Below, piece after piece: positions 1-5,443 of a DNA stretch of 5,568 nt. The stretch's first letter is position 1. Each line of letters opens with the position of its first letter. The stretch is taken from contig DYPB01000085.1 of NCBI GenBank assembly GCA_020720185.1, positions 2,786-8,353 on the forward strand. Direction: 5' to 3'. Both the position numbers and the translations under genes were made by a program. The notes under the pieces were generated by a model. It searched no databases. It saw only the letters and a program-made list of their open reading frames with translations, and was not told the DNA's origin. Source of the stretch: Flavobacterium psychrophilum (lineage in GTDB: Bacteria; Bacteroidota; Bacteroidia; Flavobacteriales; Flavobacteriaceae).

Positions 1-728
1 ACTGAATCACAAGCTATTTTTGAACCTATTCTTGCAAGGTAGGCACTACCTGCACCATCGCTTACAACAACTAATGACCATTGTGTTTTTTCAAAGTATT
101 TGAAAGAAAAATCATCGTCTCTTGATGTACCTTCTTTTCCGTGGCTTCTTCCTCTTTTGGAAGAAACAACAATATTTTTTTCTCCTAATTTTTCAAAGGC
201 TTCTGTTTCATCAGGCTTCGAAAATATTGCATTTTGATTACTTGGCTTTAAAACCCACAAACTTTTTGGGTCAGGGTTAATTACCAAAGAAATTAATTTT
301 TCATTTAATGGTGCTGTTTCATCTTCTCCTTTAACTTTATACAAAAGTTTAAATTTTACATCACCGCTTTTGGTTGGCGCACCTTCAATAGTATCTGTTA
401 CTTTATTGAAACTTAAACCTAAATCTTCTAAGCCTTCAAATTTCTCATCAATTAAATCTGTTAAATTGAGCGCTACAAAATCTATTTTTGCTGAATAAGG
501 AACTAACTCTTTTGCGTTTGGTATTACAATATGTTGCGTTTGAATATCAGCAATTCTATTTTTTATATTCCAATTTATCATAATTTTTTCTTGATTTTCA
601 AAGATACTTTTCACTAATTCGGCATTAGTTGAGTTGTTGGCAAACTCATCTAATAATGAACTTCTATTTGTTTTTATTTCAATACCTTTTCCTTTTAATA
701 GGTTTTGTATATATGTTTTTACTTCCAT
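1..728 (-). CDS. PP2C-family serine/threonine phosphatase of a TerY-P triad, 3' end beyond window
   Basis: I translated this frame by hand: ATG at 728-726, 242 residues, open at the left edge, so the C-terminal part is missing. Residues 190-207 (R-G-R-S-H-G, then a G and D-D-D-F) and V-V-S-D-G-A-G-S-A at 221-229 match the first two conserved blocks of PP2C phosphatases; D224-G225 is the metal-binding Asp-Gly. About 185 residues precede the catalytic domain. Within them, residues 100-152 (L-G-L-S-F, then E-G-A-P-T-K-S-G-D, then L-I-S-L-V-I-N-P) look like a He_PIG/Ig-type beta sandwich. The start lies 4 nt after the TerY3 stop. An AAGGA at 740-736, inside the end of terY3, sits 7 nt before the ATG and is the only Shine-Dalgarno-like site noticed. 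PP2C plus a VWA protein with TerY-C is the known TerY-P arrangement, in which the phosphatase opposes a protein kinase. No signal peptide is seen, so a cytosolic location is expected. Confidence 0.85.
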   Translation of the reverse strand, partial: MEVKTYIQNLLKGKGIEIKTNRSSLLDEFANNSTNAELVKSIFENQEKIMINWNIKNRIADIQTQHIVIPNAKELVPYSAKIDFVALNLTDLIDEKFEGLEDLGLSFNKVTDTIEGAPTKSGDVKFKLLYKVKGEDETAPLNEKLISLVINPDPKSLWVLKPSNQNAIFSKPDETEAFEKLGEKNIVVSSKRGRSHGKEGTSRDDDFSFKYFEKTQWSLVVVSDGAGSAYLARIGSKIACDS

Positions 729-732
729 AGTT

Positions 733-1773
733 TTATCCTTGTGTTCTATTTACATCAAATCCACCTTCTCCTGCACCATAAGTGCCTTGATTGCCACACC
801 AAGGACAAGTGCTTACCTCTTCATTGCCAATACAATGAAGTTTACTGCATTGACAAACAGCAAATGCAAATTGATTACCACAACAAGGGCAAGTAGGTGC
901 ACCCAATAATTCTTCTGTATTTATTTTTTGGTTGGTTGCATTTTCATCTGATAATTCAAAATAGGTATTATCCACTTGAAATGCTCCAACTAATCTAAAT
1001 TCTGTTGCTAAATCACCTGTATTGTCTAATGAAATATATCGCTTGTATTTCATCAAATAAGGTCTTTTTGAATTTTGGCATTTTGCAGATAGCACAACAA
1101 AATTATTATCTATAAAATTAGTTTTACGATTTTTAGATAAATCAATTTTAGATAGTGTATTGTCATCTATTTTGGCTAACTCAAAACCTGTTTTATTATT
1201 TTCTACGCTTTCACTACTTGTTTTTATTGAGTCCGTAACCCATTTGAAAAATTGTTTGTAAGCGTTTGTATCTGTGTTTTTAAAGTGTAAAACATTTTCT
1301 GTTAATTCACTTAATTGCTCTGTGTCGGTTTCGCTACCAAACGAAATGGCAACTAAATTGGCTGTTCTTGCCCAATTTTGTTTCCATTCAGCAATTGCAT
1401 TTTTTGTGTTGTCTGTTGGTACACCATCTGTAAATAAAAATACGATTGGTTTCCAATCGCCTTTTACTTCTTGGGTTGTTTTTACTGTATTTTTTCTTAA
1501 CTCAAACATCAAATGCCCTAAACCTTTACTCAAAGAAGTACCACTTCCAATTGGAAATTTTGGTGGGTAAAAATTTATTAATTCCTGCAACGGTACAAGT
1601 GTTTTTGCTTGACCTGCAAAAATTATTATTGAAACCCAAACTGTTTCTATGGCTGTTGAGTCTGTTTTTAATGTTTTGATAATTGTTGCCAAACCTTCTT
1701 CTACTTGTTGGATTGGGTCTCCAACCATAGATTCAGAAACATCAATTAAAAAATATATTGGTAGTCTTCTCAT
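733..1773 (-). CDS. TerY-type VWA protein with C-terminal TerY-C zinc-binding module
   Basis: A protein of 346 residues. Residues 1-185 are a VWA domain that starts with the same MRRLP as the two short TerY copies. The metal-ion-dependent adhesion site (MIDAS) is intact: D11-x-S13-x-S15 (here D-V-S-E-S), T79 in G-S-G-T-S, and D116 in F-T-D-G. Residues from about 215 to 346 match the TerY-C module. Its cysteine cluster is C295, C297, C298, C307, C309, C314, C323 and C326, with H313 nearby, ending in a Gly-rich tail; this is enough for two zinc sites. The stop is 4 nt before the PP2C gene and the start is 2 nt after the YggT-like gene (TAATAATG), so translation is probably coupled. VWA plus TerY-C next to PP2C is the TerY-P triad form. 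The likely role is an adaptor between the phosphatase/kinase pair and the TerD/TerB scaffold. The role is inferred; the domain assignment is strong. Confidence 0.92.
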   Translation of the reverse strand: MRRLPIYFLIDVSESMVGDPIQQVEEGLATIIKTLKTDSTAIETVWVSIIIFAGQAKTLVPLQELINFYPPKFPIGSGTSLSKGLGHLMFELRKNTVKTTQEVKGDWKPIVFLFTDGVPTDNTKNAIAEWKQNWARTANLVAISFGSETDTEQLSELTENVLHFKNTDTNAYKQFFKWVTDSIKTSSESVENNKTGFELAKIDDNTLSKIDLSKNRKTNFIDNNFVVLSAKCQNSKRPYLMKYKRYISLDNTGDLATEFRLVGAFQVDNTYFELSDENATNQKINTEELLGAPTCPCCGNQFAFAVCQCSKLHCIGNEEVSTCPWCGNQGTYGAGEGGFDVNRTQG

Positions 1774-1775
1774 TA

Positions 1776-2030
1776 TTAAATTGTATTTAGAAGTATTAAA
1801 AGTAAAATCAATAAAATTATTTGTGTCAAATCAACTGACAAACCTTGACCAACTTGAAATGGTTTTACAAATTGTTTCAGAAAATTTAATACAGGTGTAA
1901 AAATGCTATTGAAAAACTCAAAAATCCCTTTGTAACGATTATTGAGTTTGTCTTTATAAGGCAATAGTTTAGAGTATAGAAACAATCCTATAATAAAAAC
2001 ATTTAATAATATTGGTAAAATCATTTTCAT
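1776..2030 (-). CDS. Small membrane protein resembling a single YggT repeat
   Basis: A protein of 84 residues with two hydrophobic segments, at about residues 4-23 and 66-84, joined by a basic/aromatic stretch. The second half follows the YggT pattern. P46 comes before a helix with K52, and P57 starts the K-P-F-Q-V-G run. V-D-L-T at 66-69 sits where YggT has D-L-S-P, and a Leu/Ile-rich helix ends the protein. Full YggT proteins have two such repeats and roughly twice this length, so this is a single-repeat form. The start ATG overlaps the terY2 stop in an ATGA (4-nt overlap), and terY3 begins 2 nt after the stop, so it is embedded in the operon rather than a chance frame. The likely location is the inner membrane, where it could anchor the Ter complex in place of or alongside TerC. 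YggT similarity is by eye only; an unrelated two-helix protein is the alternative. Confidence 0.75.
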   Translation of the reverse strand: MKMILPILLNVFIIGLFLYSKLLPYKDKLNNRYKGIFEFFNSIFTPVLNFLKQFVKPFQVGQGLSVDLTQIILLILLLILLNTI

Positions 2031-2659
2031 AATACTTGTACTACTTCTTGTGGTGGTGGAGGTAAAGCAACTGAATCAGTTGTTCCCATACTTTTATTAC
2101 CTTGTTCTATTGTGTCAGAAACCCATTTGAAAAATTGCTTTAATGTTGAAGTGTCGGCGGTTGCTAAATGAACAACATTATCTGTAAGTTCTTTCAACTT
2201 TGAATCATCAGCCAAACGACCAACTGCACAACCTACAATTACACCAAAATTCAATGCCTTTATTTTAGGTATCATTTCGTTGTACAACATTGTATCAGAC
2301 GGTTTGCCATCTGTAATTAAAAAAAGCAAAGGTTTCCAATCTCCTTTTTGAGTTGCGTTTCCTTTTCTTATGTCTGCACTTACTTTTGATTGCAATAATT
2401 CTAACGCTTTTCCTGTAAAAGTTGCACCAATAGGGTCGGATATTTCTGGCAACTGAAATGATGGTAATTCTGTTAATGGCACTAATTCAGTAACGGTAGA
2501 ATTAAATGTAATTATACTAATCCAAAGCGTTTCAGATGCTTGAGCATCGGAACGCAAAGAATGTATCATACCACTTAAAGCATTGTTTAATGCTTGAATT
2601 GGTTCGCCATTCATTGAACCAGAAGTGTCTAAAAGAAAATATACAGGTAGTCTTCTCAT
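2027..2659 (-). CDS. terY: TerY, VWA-domain Ter-system protein (second copy)
   Basis: A protein of 210 residues, essentially the length of classical enterobacterial TerY. It is a lone VWA domain: MRRLPVY at the start, MIDAS D11-T-S13-G-S15-M, a threonine at T80 or T82, and D117 in I-T-D-G. The K-G-D-W-K-P motif (105-110) is shared by all three TerY copies here. The C-terminus (N-K-S-M-G-T-T-D-S, then L-P-P-P-P-Q-E-V) closely resembles the end of enterobacterial TerY as I recall it. There is no signal peptide or membrane segment, so it is cytosolic. It starts 1 nt after the TerB-like stop and overlaps the YggT-like start by 4 nt, implying coupled translation. VWA domains bind partners through the divalent metal; here the partners are probably TerD/TerB proteins. 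It is clearly diverged from the copy at 3226-3864, so it is not a recent duplicate. Confidence 0.93.
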   Translation of the reverse strand: MRRLPVYFLLDTSGSMNGEPIQALNNALSGMIHSLRSDAQASETLWISIITFNSTVTELVPLTELPSFQLPEISDPIGATFTGKALELLQSKVSADIRKGNATQKGDWKPLLFLITDGKPSDTMLYNEMIPKIKALNFGVIVGCAVGRLADDSKLKELTDNVVHLATADTSTLKQFFKWVSDTIEQGNKSMGTTDSVALPPPPQEVVQVL

Positions 2660-2660
2660 T

Positions 2661-3041
2661 TCAATTCAGCAATGATTCCAGATTTGATGGAAATGACTTC
2701 ACTTTGCTTTTAAGATTAAGCAATAGTCTTTTTTCAATCCCATCAATTTGTCCATCTCCATTGATTTTTTCAAATAGCCATTCTGATTCTTCTGCATCAA
2801 TTTCACTAGGTGAATTTTCATCATCAAGTAAATAGCTGGTTATGGCTTCAATAAATAAACTTTCCCAGCTTGAATCATTTTCTTTACCTGATATTGCATC
2901 ATTTATTTCAAATAGAAATTCAGCTTCGTCAGAGTCAATAACACCATCTGCATATAAAATTTCTTTTAATTCTTTAATTTCTGCTGCGTCAATAATGCCG
3001 TCCGCCAATAATTCATTCTTTAATTGTTCTAAGCTTTTCAT
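2661..3041 (-). CDS. TerB-like acidic protein with DGxI/EF-hand-like repeats
   Basis: A protein of 126 residues, of which about a quarter are Asp or Glu. Four loop-like repeats are visible: D-G-I-I-D-A-A-E (14-21), D-G-V-I-D-S-D-E (32-39), S-E-I-D-A-E-E (79-85) and G-D-G-Q-I-D-G-I-E (95-103). In each D-G repeat the Gly, the following Ile and the closing Glu fall at positions 6, 8 and 12 of an EF-hand-type loop, but the first two ligand positions are degenerate. This resembles the TerB family, helical acidic metal-binding proteins with recurring ADGxI-type turns, rather than a classical calmodulin-like EF-hand. It lies between the small basic protein (16-nt gap) and terY2 (1-nt gap), the usual company of TerB. 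Its role is probably divalent-cation binding or sensing in the cytosol. It could instead be called an EF-hand-domain protein; assignment to TerB proper is inferred. Confidence 0.75.
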   Translation of the reverse strand: MKSLEQLKNELLADGIIDAAEIKELKEILYADGVIDSDEAEFLFEINDAISGKENDSSWESLFIEAITSYLLDDENSPSEIDAEESEWLFEKINGDGQIDGIEKRLLLNLKSKVKSFPSNLESLLN

Positions 3042-3057
3042 TTTTTACGAATTTCAA

Positions 3058-3213
3058 TTATTTACCAAATAGTTTTTTTAGGATGAATGCACCAAGTTTT
3101 CTTTCGATACCTGTTTTGGAAGTTGGCATTCCTGTTCTACGTGCAAAACTCTGTTTTGCACCAGTTATTCCTAATAATCTTTTCCAAGAAAAAGAGAAAC
3201 CGAATTTACTCAT
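3058..3213 (-). CDS. Small highly basic protein of unknown function, 51 residues
   Basis: I found this by translating the 184-nt gap between terY and the TerB-like gene. ATG is at 3213-3211 and the TAA stop at 3060-3058. The protein has 12 Lys/Arg and a single acidic residue (E37). It opens with an aromatic/serine stretch (F-G-F-S-F-S-W-K-R), continues with L-L-G-I-T-G-A-K and a Gly/Thr/Lys-rich middle, and ends in an amphipathic L-K-K-L-F-G-K. The gene fits the gap neatly, 12 nt after the terY stop and 16 nt before the TerB-like start, with spacing like its neighbours, which supports it being real. I have a vague memory of similar roughly 50-residue F-S-W-K-R-x-L-G proteins in diverse bacteria, without known function. 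The charge suggests binding to nucleic acid, membrane lipid or the acidic Ter proteins next to it; this is inference. Confidence 0.7.
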   Translation of the reverse strand: MSKFGFSFSWKRLLGITGAKQSFARRTGMPTSKTGIERKLGAFILKKLFGK

Positions 3214-3225
3214 TGTCAATATATG

Positions 3226-3864
3226 TTATACAACAATATTTAGTTCAGATGGTTGTGGTGGCAATTCATTTAATCCTATAACTTCTTTTCCACTGTCTTC
3301 TACTTTTGTTGATGAAACTCCAATGGATGCAGTTACCCAAGCAAAGAATTTAGCAATACTTTGACTGTCTGCTGTGGCAAGTTCAACAACATTTTCAGTT
3401 ATTTGTTTTAGTACACTTGTATCTGCTCCACTTCCTGCTGCACAAGCAACAACAATTCCTGTTTTTCTTTTTTTGAATTCTGCAAGTCCATTTTGCCAAC
3501 TGTCAGTTGGCATTCCATCAGTCATAATAAAAACTAATGGTTTCCAATCTCCTTTTGTTTCAGGTGTTGTTTTTGTAACTTCATTGTGAATGCAATTACT
3601 TAATAATTTCAAACCTTCGCCAAGTGAAGTTCCTCCTGTTGCTTGAATGTCTCTCATTTGGAAAGAACCCAAATCAGTTAAAGGAATTAATTGATTAGCA
3701 ATACTATCAAATGTAATAACTGAAATGTATGCAGTTTCTTGTGCTTGTGGGTTGCTACGCAATGAATTAATCATAATTTGCACACCATTTTTTACTGCTT
3801 CAATTGGTTCGCCTCCCATTGAGCCTGATGTGTCTAACAATAGATATACTGGTAATCTTCTCAT
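3226..3864 (-). CDS. terY: TerY, VWA-domain Ter-system protein (first copy)
   Basis: A protein of 212 residues, the typical TerY length, consisting of one VWA domain. The MIDAS is complete: D11-T-S13-G-S15-M, T79 in G-G-T-S-L-G, and D116 in M-T-D-G. The start M-R-R-L-P-V-Y-L-L-L-D and the motif K-G-D-W-K-P (104-109) are shared with the other two copies. The C-terminal tail L-P-P-Q-P-S-E followed by a hydrophobic end parallels the L-P-P-P-P-Q-E tail of the second copy. There is no signal peptide, so it is a cytosolic protein. It follows the long TerD-family gene by 14 nt and precedes the 51-residue gene by 12 nt. The first in-frame Met fits the family start exactly, and the upstream region is almost pure A/T with no Shine-Dalgarno. 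Its role is probably metal-dependent scaffolding of TerD-family proteins. Confidence 0.93.
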   Translation of the reverse strand: MRRLPVYLLLDTSGSMGGEPIEAVKNGVQIMINSLRSNPQAQETAYISVITFDSIANQLIPLTDLGSFQMRDIQATGGTSLGEGLKLLSNCIHNEVTKTTPETKGDWKPLVFIMTDGMPTDSWQNGLAEFKKRKTGIVVACAAGSGADTSVLKQITENVVELATADSQSIAKFFAWVTASIGVSSTKVEDSGKEVIGLNELPPQPSELNIVV

Positions 3865-3878
3865 TTTTTTATATTTTT

Positions 3879-4559
3879 TTAGTTAGTGTATTTTTTAAGA
3901 ATGTCGACAAAATTGTCTGTGTCGTGTGGTTCTCCAATTGCTCTAAATTTCCAATCTCCGTTATGTCTATATACTTCTGAAAAAACCATTGAACATTTTC
4001 CGTTTAATGAAGCATCGCCTGACAAACTATATTTTGTAATTTCTTTTCCTTTTGCATCAACTGCTCTTATAAAGGCATTATCAACCATACTAAAATGTTG
4101 ATTATTTTTTCTGCCTTGATAAATAGAAACTACAAAAAGTATTTTTTGATATTTTTGGTCTAATGAATCCAATTTTACAATAATTTGCTCATCGTCTCCA
4201 TCGCCTGCACCTGTACGGTTGTCGCCTGTAAGCCATATATGACCTGATGGGTGTTTTAGAGAATTAAAGAAAATTACATCGCCTTCAAAAAGCCCAATGT
4301 TTTGTCCGTTTGTAGCTTGTTTTGTTCGTCCAAGATTTGCTACTTTTCCATTTGCATCTAATAAAAATGCAATTGCATCAAGGTCGTATTCCTCTTCTTT
4401 ATTTCCACCAAATAGTTTTCCTAAAAAACCACTTTCTTTTTGACGAACATCCCAACCTAAACCGATTGTTACTTGTGAAAGGTCATAAACACTTTCGCCT
4501 TTTGAATTTTTGCGTAGGTCTATGGTTTGACCTTTTGATAAATTTATTACTTCTTGCAT
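3879..4559 (-). CDS. TerD-family protein, long form with TerZ-like insertion
   Basis: A protein of 226 residues, about 30 longer than ordinary TerD/TerE. Family hallmarks are I-G-L-G-W (32-36), Y-D-L-D (58-61), the acidic calcium-binding stretch T-G-D-N-R-T-G-A-G-D-G-D-D-E (111-124), F-V-V-S-I (142-146), and Y-R-H-N-G-D-W-K-F-R-A-I-G (197-209). The extra length comes partly from G-F-L-G-K-L-F-G-G (44-52), which resembles the G-L-L-G-G-L-F-G-G insertion of enterobacterial TerZ, and partly from a second insertion at about residues 74-93. The C-terminal half looks more like TerD/TerX, so I do not assign a symbol. It starts 9 nt after terD and ends 14 nt before terY. Like TerD, it should be cytosolic and bind Ca2+ through the acidic loops; the hydrophobic insertion could contact membrane or partner proteins. 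Confidence 0.92.
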   Translation of the reverse strand: MQEVINLSKGQTIDLRKNSKGESVYDLSQVTIGLGWDVRQKESGFLGKLFGGNKEEEYDLDAIAFLLDANGKVANLGRTKQATNGQNIGLFEGDVIFFNSLKHPSGHIWLTGDNRTGAGDGDDEQIIVKLDSLDQKYQKILFVVSIYQGRKNNQHFSMVDNAFIRAVDAKGKEITKYSLSGDASLNGKCSMVFSEVYRHNGDWKFRAIGEPHDTDNFVDILKKYTN

Positions 4560-4568
4560 ATTTTAAAT

Positions 4569-5150
4569 TTATTTGTTTATAGTTCCTGAAAAATATTTAC
4601 TTAAAAAGAAAGCTAAATCTTCTTTGTATCCAACACCTGATGCGTCAAATTTCCATTCATTATTTCTTCTGTATAATCTTCCAAATTCAATTCCTGTTTC
4701 AATAGAGAAGTCTTCGCCTAATTCATATTTCATTACTTCTTTTCCTGTATTGTTGTCTATAAGTCGGATATAAGAATCTCTAACTTGTCCAAAGTTTTGT
4801 TTTTTGTCTGCTGCTCCGTCAATGGTTACAACAAATAAAATCTCTTGAACACTTGGGTTGATTTTTGTCAAGTCAATAATAATAGATTCGTCATCGTCTC
4901 CATCACTTGAAGTTCCGTCTGGGTCGTCTCCTGTATGAGTTACTGAATTGTCAGGCGAATTCAAATTGCCATAAAAAACAAAGTAATCTTTGTTTGGCAT
5001 TTTTCTTTTGTCGTCAATCATAATTGCAGAAACATCTAAATCAAATGTTCCACCTGTTCCCTCGTTAGGTTCCCAACCTAAACCAACAGTAATGTTTGTA
5101 AAACCAATTGCGACTTTGTCGCCTTTTCTTAAATTAATTACTTCTGCCAT
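4569..5150 (-). CDS. terD: TerD, calcium-binding tellurium/stress resistance protein
   Basis: A protein of 193 residues, the standard TerD/TerE length. Motifs in order: V-G-L-G-W (22-26), F-D-L-D (36-39), T-H-T-G-D-D-P-D-G (71-79) running into D-G-D-D-D-E (83-88), L-F-V-V-T-I (105-110), Q-N-F-G-Q-V-R-D-S-Y-I-R-L (118-130), and R-L-Y-R-R-N-N-E-W-K-F (158-168) followed by G-V-G-Y. The Asp-rich loops are the Ca2+ ligands established for this family. TerD proteins are cytosolic and form the core of the Ter complex with TerB and TerC, linked to resistance to tellurite, phage infection and pore-forming colicins. It precedes the longer TerD paralogue by 9 nt. The start is supported by the family N-terminus (M-A-E-V-I-N-L-R-K-G). 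The leader before the ATG is A-rich with no Shine-Dalgarno. It could equally be labelled TerE, since the two are hard to separate. Confidence 0.94.
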   Translation of the reverse strand: MAEVINLRKGDKVAIGFTNITVGLGWEPNEGTGGTFDLDVSAIMIDDKRKMPNKDYFVFYGNLNSPDNSVTHTGDDPDGTSSDGDDDESIIIDLTKINPSVQEILFVVTIDGAADKKQNFGQVRDSYIRLIDNNTGKEVMKYELGEDFSIETGIEFGRLYRRNNEWKFDASGVGYKEDLAFFLSKYFSGTINK

Positions 5151-5184
5151 ATTGTTTATTTTTATTTTTTAGTTGTCAAATTTA

Positions 5185-5394
5185 TTATATTTTTCTGATA
5201 AGCCTTTCTTTTAAACCATCATTATATCCTTTGTTATATAATTCTTGTGTTTTTTTGTATTGTTCAAACAAAATAGTCATTTTGAATTGTTGCCTTGGAT
5301 TACCGTTAACTCCATCATCCCAACCTTTTTGATAAGTTTTATTTGTGTCTGAAACTAAATAGTAACCTTTCCAAAAAATATTTAATATTCCCAT
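5185..5394 (-). CDS. Small hypothetical protein with duplicated Y-x-K-G-x-x-D-G motif
   Basis: A protein of 69 residues and the first gene of the block, ending 34 nt before terD. I do not recognise a named family. It begins with a short hydrophobic/aromatic stretch (M-G-I-L-N-I-F-W-K-G), too short for a confident transmembrane helix. Two copies of one motif follow: Y-Q-K-G-W-D-D-G at 21-28 and Y-N-K-G-Y-N-D-G at 53-60, separated by a polar linker containing G-N-P-R-Q-Q-F-K. The regular duplication, conservative exchanges (W/Y, D/N) and orientation with the operon argue that it is a real gene. The Asp/Asn-Gly turns could bind metal, but this is speculation. The start at 5394 is the first Met in frame and is preceded by an A-rich sequence. 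Function is unknown; co-transcription with terD is inferred. Confidence 0.65.
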   Translation of the reverse strand: MGILNIFWKGYYLVSDTNKTYQKGWDDGVNGNPRQQFKMTILFEQYKKTQELYNKGYNDGLKERLIRKI

Positions 5395-5413
5395 TTTTGT
5401 AATGATTTGTTTA

Positions 5414-5443
5414 GGGTGGTGGGTGGGCTTGGGTGTGTTGGGG
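5414..5443 (+). other. G-tract cluster fitting a G-quadruplex pattern
   Basis: Five runs of three or more G occur on the plus strand at 5414-5416, 5421-5423, 5425-5427, 5431-5433 and 5440-5443, with loops of 4, 1, 3 and 6 nt. This satisfies the common G3+N1-7 pattern with one spare tract. The G-rich strand is the template strand for the operon, so the transcript is C-rich here. It lies 20-49 nt upstream of the first start codon, between that start and the inverted repeat. Such density of G is striking in an otherwise A/T-rich window. Confidence 0.55.

Larger units (their letters stand above)
1..5394 (-). other. Predicted single Ter/TerY-P operon
   Basis: Ten genes run in the same direction with these spacings in order of transcription: 34, 9, 14, 12, 16, 1, -4, 2 and 4 nt. 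No terminator-like hairpin with a U-tract and no convincing internal promoter was seen between them. All identifiable products belong to, or plausibly assist, the Ter stress system, so one transcript is the simplest reading. The operon continues past the left edge; its true 3' end is not visible. Confidence 0.8.

Noticed and set aside
634..1900. Plus-strand ORFs opposite terY3 and the phosphatase start (for example 634-909, 1274-1570, 1446-1679, 1649-1900)
   Set aside because: They are antisense to strongly supported VWA/TerY-C coding sequence, overlap each other, and give hydrophobic, Leu/Phe-rich translations typical of antisense reading of A/T-rich genes.
2027..2030. Possible frameshift between terY2 and the 84-residue protein
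   Set aside because: The ATGA overlap is a normal coupling arrangement; terY2 ends in the family-typical tail and the next protein has its own Met and complete membrane segments.
2536..5172. Plus-strand ORFs opposite the terY, TerB-like and TerD genes (for example 2536-2835, 2842-3072, 3083-3364, 3374-3589, 3886-4101, 4322-4582, 4573-4773, 4990-5172)
   Set aside because: All are antisense to genes with clear family motifs or to the 51-residue gene; no domain or independent spacing supports them.
5151..5184. Possible internal promoter or terminator between the 69-residue gene and terD
   Set aside because: Only 34 nt, A-rich, without TAnnTTTG or a hairpin with a U-tract.
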